From a virus: a stretch of DNA of 32,159 nucleotides. Shown here piece by piece: positions 8,760 to 17,318 of this stretch. The DNA lies in IMG/VR virus record IMGVR_UViG_3300035698_003453, positions 1 to 32,159 of that record. One strand, 5' to 3'. Positions within the stretch are counted from its first letter, which is position 1. Every line of letters begins with the position of its first letter. The position numbers and the translations under genes are program-made. The notes beneath the pieces are model-generated. The model was not told the origin of the DNA. It saw only the letters and a list, made by a program, of their open reading frames with translations, and searched no databases.

Positions 8760-9340
8760 TATATCCCTACTGTAAGATTTTCTATCTTAAATCTGCACTG
8801 CTTTGAATCTACAATAGCTGCTGCTGAAGCTACATTGATTGGCCAACCAAAGAGCTTCATCTGATTAAATGTTTTAAGAGGGTGTGCCACAACATCTCTA
8901 TAATTGAATTGGAACAAATCAACGTCATTTCTAACCCCTAGCATCAAAATTGTTTCATCCATAATCTCATCGTAAACATTTAAGATAGGAGGAGCGTCCT
9001 TGCTGAAGAATGCTTCATAAGACTGTCTAATTTCCTCTGAGTCTCTTCGCATAAAAACAACCTTATACTTACCTGCTACCAGCCTCCACATTGCACCATG
9101 TAAGGCTTTGATCAAACAGCCCTTCCACTTCCTAGGGAAATCTCTAGCTCTGTATTGGTCTTTAGAAAGCTCGTAGAAGCCTCCACCATTCGGCTGGTAA
9201 TCTGAATCACCGAATCTCCGATTCATCTTGTTCCGTGATTTATCAAACCTAACATCCATGCCGCCTGCATTCAAGGCTTGCATCATCATACTGGTGCCAG
9301 TTCGCATAAACCCTGAAACTATGTAGACAATATCATCCAT
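8759..9340 (-). CDS. Sulfotransferase-like P-loop protein
   Basis: A 193-residue protein. The N-terminal VSGFMRTGTSMM (8-19) matches the 5'-phosphosulfate-binding loop of PAPS-dependent sulfotransferases (xxGxxRSGTS type). FMRRDSEEIRQSYEAF (about 96-111) matches their 3'-phosphate-binding region with a conserved Arg (98) and Ser (107). At 193 residues it is shorter than many family members, but loop spacing is normal. It lies in the tail operon, 3 nt after a small tail gene and overlapping the next by TAATG, so it is co-expressed with adhesin genes. It may transfer sulfate to a glycan or tyrosine on the phage particle or host surface (inference); the acceptor cannot be read from sequence. A non-catalytic P-loop role is possible. 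Confidence 0.7.
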   Translation of the reverse strand: MDDIVYIVSGFMRTGTSMMMQALNAGGMDVRFDKSRNKMNRRFGDSDYQPNGGGFYELSKDQYRARDFPRKWKGCLIKALHGAMWRLVAGKYKVVFMRRDSEEIRQSYEAFFSKDAPPILNVYDEIMDETILMLGVRNDVDLFQFNYRDVVAHPLKTFNQMKLFGWPINVASAAAIVDSKQCRFKIENLTVGI

Positions 9341-9343
9341 GTT

Positions 9344-9775
9344 TTAAGATAACCTTAACTCAATATCCTGTAGTTGAAAACTACTTCCATTTGCAGTTGT
9401 ATAGTCGGTGCCAAAATCAATGCACCCAACCACCGTATCATCTACCGTTGTAGTGTCTATTATACAAGCAGCACCAAATGGTCCTATTTCACCGCCTGAA
9501 GCGGTGAATGTCACATCATTCCAAGTCACTTCTGCTCGGTCATCCGTATCATCTTCCGAAATTGCAACACCAGCAAGGGTTTCGTCATCTTGAGTGTAGC
9601 CGTAGTTGGTAGCTAGCTGATCTGCAGTAATGAGAGCCAAAGTTGCGTCTGCATCCTTGTCAAAGGCGAAAGTGGTATTCATTAGGATAATTTTGAATGT
9701 GTCGGCTGAGAAGTCCACGAGTCCCGATGCAAGCTGGAATTTAAAGTGATTGCTAAGGACTGCTGTAATTGCCAT
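9344..9775 (-). CDS. Putative minor tail structural protein
   Basis: A 143-residue protein with AGGTG ahead of its ATG. The start MAITAVLSNHFKFQLASG, followed by DFSADTFKIILMN, is a pattern I associate with small structural proteins encoded near tape measure and baseplate genes in siphoviruses. It is acidic and Thr-rich with predicted beta structure and no enzyme motif. It lies 10 nt after the 111-residue tail protein and 3 nt before the sulfotransferase-like gene. It may be a small baseplate, collar or fibre-attachment subunit; the role is not established. Confidence 0.75.
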   Translation of the reverse strand: MAITAVLSNHFKFQLASGLVDFSADTFKIILMNTTFAFDKDADATLALITADQLATNYGYTQDDETLAGVAISEDDTDDRAEVTWNDVTFTASGGEIGPFGAACIIDTTTVDDTVVGCIDFGTDYTTANGSSFQLQDIELRLS

Positions 9776-9785
9776 GATTTCACCT

Positions 9786-10121
9786 CTATTCAGTTACAAG
9801 TAGTGTCAATTTCATGTTGCCGTCCGGAGCAACGCATTTCTGAGCCGCGCAAGAAAAGAACTCCCCATTAATAGAAACATCCCAAGGCCGGTAATTCTCA
9901 AACATATGTTGAAGAATTACCCATTGAGCTTCTGTTATTTTTGCCTGGACAGTTATCGTTCTGTCAGAATCAGTGTACCCGGAATCGTTTGTCACACTGG
10001 ATTGATCAAGAGTAGTTACCCTCGAGACCCGGCGATGTAATGTCCTGTAGTCGTCACTCACGAACCGTTTAATGATTACGTAATAGCTGCTACCCGTTTG
10101 TGTGGTCAGTACAACCATCAT
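9786..10121 (-). CDS. Small tail/baseplate protein
   Basis: A 111-residue protein directly after the tape measure gene, separated by 5 nt. GGAGA lies just before two adjacent ATG codons (10121 and 10118); spacing favours the second, giving 110 residues. It begins with beta-type sequence (VVLTTQTGSSYYVIIKRF) and contains a short helix (EAQWVILQHMF) before WDVSINGEFF. This position usually holds distal-tail or minor tail proteins, but no specific family is recognised. Function inferred from position only. Confidence 0.7.
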   Translation of the reverse strand: MMVVLTTQTGSSYYVIIKRFVSDDYRTLHRRVSRVTTLDQSSVTNDSGYTDSDRTITVQAKITEAQWVILQHMFENYRPWDVSINGEFFSCAAQKCVAPDGNMKLTLLVTE

Positions 10122-10126
10122 GTCTC

Positions 10127-13030
10127 CTATGTTGCTGCAGCAAGTAAGAACTCAGCACCAGATTCATTGGCTCTGACTTGAGTTCTCTGCATAATTTTCC
10201 AAATGACCAACTCTATCTCAGGCTCAACTCCAGACATTTCCAGTTTGATCACCCCGCCCTCATCACCAAATTTATCAAGATACTTCTGAAGAGTCTTTCT
10301 GTGATCCTCGAGTGCTTCTGTTTGATCCCCTATGAGTTTCTCTTGCTTTTTCATGTGTTCTTCATTTTCTTTAGCTAACTTCTCTCTCAGATCCATCTCT
10401 CGATCCTGAAGTTCAATCTGGGCATCCGTCCAGTCTTCTACTTTATACTTGTCGAGTCCTTCTGCATTAGCAAATGTCTGTGCAAGGCTCGCGATAGCGT
10501 CGGCAGCGCCTGCTATGATTTCAGCCCCGGAAGTATACCCAGCTTCAACGGTCCCTGCATAAGAGGCATACGCTTGCTCTGATATGGCCAATGCTTCATT
10601 TACCTGATCGAAGTTTGTGGCAATCCTTGCTTCAAGTTCAAATGCAAGCTCCATACTATTCATCGCATCTTCAACACCATTCTGAATGCCTTCACTGAGT
10701 TCTTTTGAAACATCTTCTCTGATTTCTTTTGTGAGAGTTTCCTTCATTTCTTCCTGAGTCATTAGCGCTTTATCTTTGTCCAACTCAGGCTCAATAGGAA
10801 TTGTCATGGATGTAACAGCACCTATAAATTCATCTGGCTGTGGGGCCTGATCTGTAATGTGGGTCTGTCCATCACCGTCTGTCCACTTATACAACATCGA
10901 AGTTTCAACGCTTATTGGGAAGTTGGATATGCCATCAGCAGTCGCTTCCCAGAGACCAGCAACTTCATCGAAATCATCCTCAGTGGAAATGGTAGCTCCA
11001 ATATCGAAATCAAAATCATTCCAATCATCAAGTGTTTCTCCGATATCTGATATAATTGACACACTTAGATCTATGGGCTCTTCAGCCTCATTCTTCATTT
11101 CCTCAACCATCGCATTAATCGTTGCTATGTTCTTGTCCATCTCGGCAGTTTCCACACTAACATTGATGGGCGGTATATCTATATCAGACGTTGCAATCCT
11201 CTCCAATCCTTGATTAACTTGCTTGACACTATCATCAAATCTCTTTTCAAGTTCTGCAAGTTCTGCTTGAACACCTACCCTCATTTCTTTTACATCGTCA
11301 TTCCAATCTCCCCATGTTACGCTCTCAAGGCCTGCAAGGATTACGTCAATAGAGGCTAGAACAAAGCCAGCAACCCCCTGTATGGTTACCTTGAATCCGC
11401 CCCACAGCATTTCAATGGCACCGATGATTACTTGGAATACCGTTTCTATATCTCGTGCGTTGTCTCCAATCAAAAGAAGAATAGCAGTCAATCCTGTTCC
11501 AAGAGTTGTAAGAGCTTTAGCTAAGCCAAGAATGTTTCCAGCAGCTTCCTTGTCTGCTGTGTCTAACTGGTTGAAAGCTTCGACTGAATTCAAGATGCCT
11601 TCTATAAAAGGCTTGAAAGAGTCAACCATTCCTTTTGTAATCGTTACTAAGGATTCTAAAGAATCCACCACATACTGAATAGCAGCTCGCAGCTTCTCGG
11701 GATCTGATGGATCGAAGCCCTCAAACACTTCACCTATTGAGTTACCAACTTCACCCAACGCTTCGAGAAAATCAGTCCAATCAATGTCCGCAAGAGCCTC
11801 TGGAAGATTGCGACCAAGATCATCCAAAAACTTCACGATGTCTTCACTTGCCGCATCAATAGCAGCGAAGATCGGATCAAATGAATCTTGTGCAACAGAG
11901 CTACCAAGTCCTTTGAAAACACCTGATAGCTCTTTTACAATCTCAATGTAATCCCCGGTAAGACGCGACCCTAATTTTATGAATGTGATATTGACATTAT
12001 TGGCAAGATTCTGATTTGCTAATTGAAAATTATCAGCCATTTTTGCATAAGCTTCAGCCGTTGCTCCGGCTTTTGTTTTAAACTCTTCCAGTGCATCTTT
12101 AAATTTCCCAGACGCATCCTTACCTAAATTCATCACGGCTGGTAAAGATTCTATGCTGCCAAATAGCTGTACTATTTTTTCAGTGGCGCCTCCGGTGGCC
12201 TCATACACCTCCCTAAGAACACCATCAAACCCTTTAGACGCAAGAGCAGAGGAATTGAATTCAAGGCCCAAAGACTCTGCCATATCAGAGGCTTCTTTTG
12301 TTGGTTTGATTATAGCCTGAATTGCTGCCTTGATAGCAGTCATAGCCTGCTGAGTATTCACTCCATAAGCTGTTAAAGCAGCTATGGAAGCAGATAAGGT
12401 ATCAAAAGGGATCTCTCCAGCAGCAGCGATTGCAGTTACTTGGCCCAAGGATTGAGCAAGCTCTGGTATTGTAGTCTGTCCTAATTTTACAGTTTTAAAC
12501 AGAGCATCAGAGAAATTCGTGGCCTCTTCTACTCCAACTCCATAAGCATTCATTGTGGAAACAAGAGCCTTTGTTGTTGAGTCAAGATCAGCTTTCCCCG
12601 CAACTGACAGCTTCTCCGCTGTACTTAACACATCAAGGGAATCAGCATAATCTGTACCTGCCGAGATGGCGGTATAAACAGCAGCATTTATGTCATCTAT
12701 ACTTGCGGTTGAATCTGCCGAATAATTGAGGATGTCCACTCTAAATTTATCAAGGTTATCTGCTGAGGCATCAGTAAGAGTCGAGATCTCAGCGAACGAG
12801 TCTCCGAACTTCCCAGCCTGATTCACCGCAATAGCCATGCCCCCAACTACCAGGGCAGCCAAGGCAACATCAACCTTGAGCACAGAGTCAGCTACATTGG
12901 ACAGAGGCTCAGCCATTGATTGGATGGAGGCATCAAAGTCCTTCATCCCCCTGCCTATGTCCCCAATAGTACCGGATAATTTATCTGTGCCTTGGAATAC
13001 AATTTCTATGGTTTTTGCTATATCGGCCAT
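10127..13030 (-). CDS. Tail tape measure protein
   Basis: A 967-residue protein, the second longest complete gene product in this part of the window, and in the canonical place after the tail assembly chaperones. Residues about 75-330 match the TP901-type tape measure core: ISTLTDASADNLDKF, SAISAGTDYAD-like helices, GQTTIPELAQSLGQV and AALTAYGVNTQQAM. Hydrophobic stretches near residues 535-600 may be membrane-active. The C-terminal third is rich in coiled coil (LREKLAKENEEHMKKQEK). Tape measure proteins set tail length and can help DNA entry. A weak GAGAAG ribosome site precedes the ATG, and the stop of the chaperone frameshift extension is one base upstream. A membrane or lytic function is not claimed. 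Confidence 0.92.
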   Translation of the reverse strand: MADIAKTIEIVFQGTDKLSGTIGDIGRGMKDFDASIQSMAEPLSNVADSVLKVDVALAALVVGGMAIAVNQAGKFGDSFAEISTLTDASADNLDKFRVDILNYSADSTASIDDINAAVYTAISAGTDYADSLDVLSTAEKLSVAGKADLDSTTKALVSTMNAYGVGVEEATNFSDALFKTVKLGQTTIPELAQSLGQVTAIAAAGEIPFDTLSASIAALTAYGVNTQQAMTAIKAAIQAIIKPTKEASDMAESLGLEFNSSALASKGFDGVLREVYEATGGATEKIVQLFGSIESLPAVMNLGKDASGKFKDALEEFKTKAGATAEAYAKMADNFQLANQNLANNVNITFIKLGSRLTGDYIEIVKELSGVFKGLGSSVAQDSFDPIFAAIDAASEDIVKFLDDLGRNLPEALADIDWTDFLEALGEVGNSIGEVFEGFDPSDPEKLRAAIQYVVDSLESLVTITKGMVDSFKPFIEGILNSVEAFNQLDTADKEAAGNILGLAKALTTLGTGLTAILLLIGDNARDIETVFQVIIGAIEMLWGGFKVTIQGVAGFVLASIDVILAGLESVTWGDWNDDVKEMRVGVQAELAELEKRFDDSVKQVNQGLERIATSDIDIPPINVSVETAEMDKNIATINAMVEEMKNEAEEPIDLSVSIISDIGETLDDWNDFDFDIGATISTEDDFDEVAGLWEATADGISNFPISVETSMLYKWTDGDGQTHITDQAPQPDEFIGAVTSMTIPIEPELDKDKALMTQEEMKETLTKEIREDVSKELSEGIQNGVEDAMNSMELAFELEARIATNFDQVNEALAISEQAYASYAGTVEAGYTSGAEIIAGAADAIASLAQTFANAEGLDKYKVEDWTDAQIELQDREMDLREKLAKENEEHMKKQEKLIGDQTEALEDHRKTLQKYLDKFGDEGGVIKLEMSGVEPEIELVIWKIMQRTQVRANESGAEFLLAAAT

Positions 13031-13031
13031 T

Positions 13032-13208
13032 TTATTTCTTCTCGTCTAAAAACCTACTCCACATTTCAAGTTCCACCGTGCTCAGGAAATCGTAAGGGAA
13101 TAAGTCTGGAAGCACTTCAAAGAGAAATCTATTAGAACCCATCCCGCCACCGTGACACAGGGCAAGAGCCATCTTTACCCTGGGGTTCTGCCAGAGGCGC
13201 TCTATTCC
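13032..13208 (-). CDS. Tail assembly chaperone T extension reached by -1 frameshift
   Basis: Reading in the -1 frame from the GGGGGAA site at 13211-13205 gives an uninterrupted 58-residue extension. It begins GIERLWQNPRVKMALAL and ends WSRFLDEKK with TAA at 13034-13032. No good start codon or Shine-Dalgarno of its own is present. The extension ends 1 nt before the tape measure ATG, exactly as in lambda gpG/gpGT and many siphoviruses. The predicted fusion is about 201 residues. In known systems the G:GT ratio guides tape measure and tail tube assembly. The frame is conserved in layout, but slippage is inferred. Confidence 0.8.
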   Translation of the reverse strand, partial: GIERLWQNPRVKMALALCHGGGMGSNRFLFEVLPDLFPYDFLSTVELEMWSRFLDEKK

Positions 13209-13636
13209 CCCAGGCTTTGCCCCATCCCTGTAAGCTCGATAATCTTACGCCAAAGAGTATAGAAGACGACAGGGTGTGTATCAGCCAACCTGACGGCCAT
13301 CTCCTGAGTGCATTCGGGTTCGATAGATCCTAACCGGATCTGCATGATCCCACGAACCACTTCATCCGGAACGGAGTCTGTCAGCCCCAGGGACTCCTTA
13401 ATGGCCTCGATTTTCGTTGTAAGGTTTTCAGATAGTATTCCCTCAACCAACTCAGAAAGTGCTTTATTTTGAGTGGAAGCCTCATTGACTTTCCCCAGTT
13501 CTGGCCCGGTCAGTCCACGGACTGTCCACACCAGTTTATCACCTTCGTCAAAGAAATCCTTCAAGTCATGCACCAGCACATCAAATGTCCGTGGTGCAAA
13601 ATTCGCCGTTTGAAATTTATCTGCATTGAATCCCAT
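13202..13636 (-). CDS. Tail assembly chaperone G-like
   Basis: A 144-residue protein between the major tail protein and tape measure genes. The ATG at 13636 is preferred because GGGAG lies 10 nt upstream; the earlier in-frame ATG at 13645 is too close to that site. The protein is acidic and helical, with FDVLVHDLKDFFDEG near the start and QIRLGSIEPECTQEMAVRLADTHP in the second half. Features and place match tail chaperones that bind tape measure during assembly. Its 3' end carries the slip site GGGGGAA one codon before the TAG stop, so a minority of ribosomes probably make the longer GT form. Confidence 0.82.
   Translation of the reverse strand: MGFNADKFQTANFAPRTFDVLVHDLKDFFDEGDKLVWTVRGLTGPELGKVNEASTQNKALSELVEGILSENLTTKIEAIKESLGLTDSVPDEVVRGIMQIRLGSIEPECTQEMAVRLADTHPVVFYTLWRKIIELTGMGQSLGE
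13205..13211 (-). promoter_or_regulatory. -1 ribosomal frameshift site GGGGGAA
   Basis: In the zero frame the site reads G-GGG-GAA, directly followed by TAG. Slipping back one base keeps a GGG codon in the P site and opens the 58-codon T extension. The slip run is similar in kind to lambda G's GGGAAAG. A stop codon immediately after the site would help ribosome pausing. Confidence 0.7.
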
Positions 13637-13689
13637 AATAACCATTCTCCCGTTTGGTTTTGCTGACCTCCCGAATCAGCTATTTAAGG

Positions 13690-14703
13690 TTAAGAGTCGA
13701 AGTCCACACTGCCAGTTTCAGCACTGATCGTGCAAGATGACTGGTTCTGATTCGCCACAGGGAAAGTCCTCGCAATGCCGAGTGTCCCCTGAGTCAAAGT
13801 GTATGGTGCTTTGTTTCTGTTCGGAAAGAACTTAACGGTAATGACCTCGTTCTTTTCCCCGAGCAGAGTGTCCGTGATATTGTCAGTCATCAGGGCCGTG
13901 AAAGAAGCCTGGCCAAGACTGGACGACTTAGACCCGACAGTCCCGTTGTAATACTCTGTTGACGATACAGAATGAGCATCTTCTGCCGGTACAAAATCCA
14001 TCGTCTTTGAAACATCTGCGAAGATTGGTGTGTAATACTGAACATACACATGTTTATAGGTGGGTCCGACATGGATGGCAGAAAGCGCAGAACTGAACTT
14101 GATGTGTGACTTTTTCTCATTCGTGGAGTCTGCGTTTGATCCTTTCCCGACAGGATACTCTTCCCAGTCAGGCATGTTGAATCTTTCCACGTGGGAACCT
14201 GGAACTTGAAACAGCTGAGTAGCAACAAGAACATCAGCGGTGGATGCTGTGACCCTGATCTGCCCGATCTCTATTCCGCCAACCGGAATAAGAGGCGGTC
14301 CGCCAGCAGCACCTCTTGTGTCAGAGAATGTAGCACCGGACCCCTCTGCCCCCGGCGATACAGCGACTGCCCCGTCCGAGCCCATATAGACAGCGATCAC
14401 TTTAGATTTGCCAGGCCCTGTGCCTCGCGTGAATGTGTCCGTTGTTGCTGATACTGTGTGAAGAGTTCCTTTACTGTAAGCCGTGAAAGCCGCCACAGTC
14501 ACCGTGTCATTTGAAGCATGAACAGTAAGCAGATTGCGACCGGTTACTACACCGTCTGGTCTTACGTCAGCTTCAGCATCTTCATAATCTGACCAGATAG
14601 TCCCTCGATAAAAGATTTGATGATCACTATCCGTCATAGCCGTGAAGCTGGTCAGGGTTCGTCCTGTCTCAATTTGAATTTTTGCTTTTGCGCTTGTTGA
14701 CAT
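13690..14703 (-). CDS. Putative major tail (tube) protein
   Basis: A 337-residue beta-rich protein with AAGGAGA before the ATG, lying between the glycosyltransferase gene and tail chaperone G. The Ser/Thr/Gly-rich composition, no signal peptide and position directly upstream of the chaperones are typical for siphovirus tail tube proteins; many are 150-350 residues. Its middle (GGIEIGQIRVTAST) and C-terminal part (GTLGIARTFPVANQNQSSC) look like stacked beta segments. Family membership is inferred mainly from synteny. Its start lies inside the end of the glycosyltransferase gene (35 nt overlap), so translation is likely coupled. Confidence 0.75.
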   Translation of the reverse strand: MSTSAKAKIQIETGRTLTSFTAMTDSDHQIFYRGTIWSDYEDAEADVRPDGVVTGRNLLTVHASNDTVTVAAFTAYSKGTLHTVSATTDTFTRGTGPGKSKVIAVYMGSDGAVAVSPGAEGSGATFSDTRGAAGGPPLIPVGGIEIGQIRVTASTADVLVATQLFQVPGSHVERFNMPDWEEYPVGKGSNADSTNEKKSHIKFSSALSAIHVGPTYKHVYVQYYTPIFADVSKTMDFVPAEDAHSVSSTEYYNGTVGSKSSSLGQASFTALMTDNITDTLLGEKNEVITVKFFPNRNKAPYTLTQGTLGIARTFPVANQNQSSCTISAETGSVDFDS

Positions 14704-16807
14704 GATTCTTCTCCTTCTTGATTTGGGTTAGTCCGACAACACCGAGATTCTTTTTCAATTCAACCTCGATGCCGGATCTTGTTTTGGAATCCGAAATATC
14801 CTTGAGACTCTCCCGAAGTCTTGAAAGATGGATGGAACCTGATTGCAAATAACACATAGTGGCGTGGTGCAGAACATAAGACAGCGACTCCGGTCTGTTG
14901 CCGTAAACAAATCGGATACCTGACGCTGATGGATTGGACTTTAAATAATTATAAGCTACCTCGTATTTCTGCGCGCCCTCTAAAACCAAGTCACCGCGAT
15001 TGATCATTGTCCCGTACTCAATCATAGCCAGGCATAGATCCAGATCATTCGGGATAACTGCAAAACCCTCATTTAGCAATTCCCATGCCCTTGCTAGATT
15101 ATTCTGAGACAAGTAGGCCGTGATCAGCGAATAATAAACTGACGGGTTGAAATCATGTGCCTTTAACCTGGTTGTTATGTACCTTTCCCCGTACTCGATG
15201 CCCTTTTCTATTTCCCCAATATCGCAGTAAGATTGAAACAGATAGAAAAGAGCTTTATGGTCGTTAATATCCTGCTCAAGCCTTTTCTTCAAAAGAGCAA
15301 TCGTTCGAATAGATTTCTTTCTCTTAAGGACAGGATCTCCGTGATACCCATAATGTTTCAGGGACGCATCCTGGTAGAAACCAATCTCGCCGTCAACCAT
15401 CGGTTCATTATGAACAATGTTTTTGTATGTGACTTTACCATTCCTGAATATCCTGAGTGGGGTGAACATTACAGACTGCACTCCGTCATCCATCATATCC
15501 CGTAAAGGAAGCTGTATCCCGCATACGGATTCGGGGATGTTAGCAAGTGCCCGTTTCATCTTTCGCCCATCACCTATAAACTTCTCATCTGCGTCTATCT
15601 GGAGTACCCACGGATTTGTGGCATAATCTAAAGATTGGTTCCTGTGAAAACTAAAGTCATCCTGCCAAGGGTGATGGTATATCTTGGCCTTGTAGGGTTT
15701 GCACAGATTGACAGTGTTGTCCACGCTGCCGGTGTCCACGATAATGATTTCATCAGCGAAACCTACAACGGAGTTCAGGCACCGTTCGATGTTCTTTTCC
15801 TCGTCACGAACTATCATGGCAACCGTCAGCTTCACTGGAAATGATTTCGTGCTTAACTGATGTGCTGTGATCTGTGTAGGTTTGCAATCATCCAATATCT
15901 CCGCGATGGCCTTTATGGTTTCCTTGAGATTGAAATTATCGTTGACGAATGATCTGTAGTTCAAGGGAGCTAGTTTGCCATTTGCCTGAGCTACCAGATT
16001 CTCAATCGAGTACCACAAAAACTTGGATGGATACACATACTCTGAACCATAGAAAGAATGGATAAGCGGTTTGCACCCTGTAGCCATCGCTTCAAGGATG
16101 CCCATGCCTTGAGATTCGAGAAGGCTGGAAGATATGATGTAAGATTTGTCTCTAAGCCACTCCTGGATATTATCTTGCCATCCATCGAAACGGACCCGGC
16201 CCTCAAGCCCAAACTCTTTAATCATCTGATCAAAGTATAGCCGGTATCTTGGTTCCTGGAACTTCCCGGCGATATGGAGGTCGAAACCATGATCTGCCAG
16301 TTCTTTGAATCCATGAAGCAGCAGCATCGGCCCTTTTTTGTGGTTGATATAACCGACATAGGCGATGTTTTTATTCGGATCTCTGGGGATGAAATTATGC
16401 TTTTCGAGGTCCACCCCGTTTGGAATAATATGGATGTTGTCTTTCAGGATCAGCTTGATTTTGGGTACGGCGTCCAAGACTAAATCCCGAATATGCGGCG
16501 CCACGAATATCAGGTGATCAACCCGGTCCCAATTTATGTATTGAATATATGGTGCGAATGCCTCGTAACTGTGTATCCTGAGTATGACTTTTTTCCCATT
16601 GAGGATAGCCATATCGGTTGTCAATCTCTGCGCCAGGTCGTCAGCCCATTCGATCCATACTGTATCGGCGTCTTCTATGGCATGGACGATGCCGTTGTCA
16701 TCATGAGTCACAACATCCCGGCAATCATACCCAAAATTCCTCAAGGCCTCGGATACCGGCAGCATAAAATTTTCTAATCCAGGTTTGGCTATAAACGCTA
16801 TTTTCAT
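14669..16807 (-). CDS. Two-domain glycosyltransferase (GT4 + GT2) with TPR-like tail
   Basis: A 712-residue protein. The ATG at 16807 has AAGGA upstream and gives MKIAFIAKPG, a natural Rossmann start. Residues 1-310 form a GT-B (GT4-like) domain: IIPNGVDLEKHNF, AYVGYINHKKGP, and ESQGMGILEAMATG with the donor-binding ExxxxxxxE (E231/E239). Residues about 325-500 form a GT-A, GT2/SunS-like domain: MIVRDEEKNIERCL, IVDTGSVDNT and the DAD metal motif (D405-D407). Residues about 510-610 are helical TPR-like repeats (ALFYLFQSYCDIGEIEKGIEYG), as in many GT2-TPR fusions. It lies in the tail module between tail terminator and putative major tail protein genes. It probably glycosylates a virion or host surface component (inference). 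Neither donor nor acceptor is known. Confidence 0.88.
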   Translation of the reverse strand: MKIAFIAKPGLENFMLPVSEALRNFGYDCRDVVTHDDNGIVHAIEDADTVWIEWADDLAQRLTTDMAILNGKKVILRIHSYEAFAPYIQYINWDRVDHLIFVAPHIRDLVLDAVPKIKLILKDNIHIIPNGVDLEKHNFIPRDPNKNIAYVGYINHKKGPMLLLHGFKELADHGFDLHIAGKFQEPRYRLYFDQMIKEFGLEGRVRFDGWQDNIQEWLRDKSYIISSSLLESQGMGILEAMATGCKPLIHSFYGSEYVYPSKFLWYSIENLVAQANGKLAPLNYRSFVNDNFNLKETIKAIAEILDDCKPTQITAHQLSTKSFPVKLTVAMIVRDEEKNIERCLNSVVGFADEIIIVDTGSVDNTVNLCKPYKAKIYHHPWQDDFSFHRNQSLDYATNPWVLQIDADEKFIGDGRKMKRALANIPESVCGIQLPLRDMMDDGVQSVMFTPLRIFRNGKVTYKNIVHNEPMVDGEIGFYQDASLKHYGYHGDPVLKRKKSIRTIALLKKRLEQDINDHKALFYLFQSYCDIGEIEKGIEYGERYITTRLKAHDFNPSVYYSLITAYLSQNNLARAWELLNEGFAVIPNDLDLCLAMIEYGTMINRGDLVLEGAQKYEVAYNYLKSNPSASGIRFVYGNRPESLSYVLHHATMCYLQSGSIHLSRLRESLKDISDSKTRSGIEVELKKNLGVVGLTQIKKEKNHVNKRKSKNSN

Positions 16808-16826
16808 GGTTTCCTTTTCTCCCGTT

Positions 16827-17318
16827 CTAAGGTCCATAAGCTGTCATATTAAATGGTTCCGTTCTGTACTTGATCGTGAATTTCACCAAGGCACCGCACC
16901 AAGGGTCCTGCCCCTGCCCAATCTCATAGGCCGCTGAATCAAAAATCAGATCAGACACCGTTTCTGTCAACTCATAATCAGGGTCATCAGATACCTTTGG
17001 TGCTGTGTCTTTTCTTATTAATGATGTCACCACATCAGCGATAAGTTTATTCGCAATATCGATGAATGGATCATCCCTGGTCAAATCGTGTATTTCAATG
17101 TAAAGATCCAAGGTCCGGTTATCGTCGTCATATACAGTTCTCTCGTTTCCGATCTGCGTTGCCCAATAATTGACACTTGGCAGGTCGTACCCAGTGAACG
17201 GTTTCAATCTCGCTCGCTCAATCTTCTTAACGGTCACATTGTAACCGTTGGCTGTCGTGATGTTCGCCAGCCTGGTTCCTATTTCGGTCAATATGGTTGT
17301 CGCTGCAGGGGTCGTCAT
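16827..17318 (-). CDS. Putative tail terminator/completion protein
   Basis: A 163-residue protein following the gp10-like gene, with GGAGAGGATT just before its ATG. The start (ILTEIGTRLANI), the beta segment LDLYIEIHDLT and the C-terminal ALVKFTIKYRTEPF suit the small alpha/beta tail terminator or neck proteins that cap the tail in siphoviruses. Synteny (connector, gp10-like, this gene, then major tail protein) supports this. No enzyme motif is visible. It ends 19 nt before the glycosyltransferase ATG. Confidence 0.72.
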   Translation of the reverse strand: MTTPAATTILTEIGTRLANITTANGYNVTVKKIERARLKPFTGYDLPSVNYWATQIGNERTVYDDDNRTLDLYIEIHDLTRDDPFIDIANKLIADVVTSLIRKDTAPKVSDDPDYELTETVSDLIFDSAAYEIGQGQDPWCGALVKFTIKYRTEPFNMTAYGP

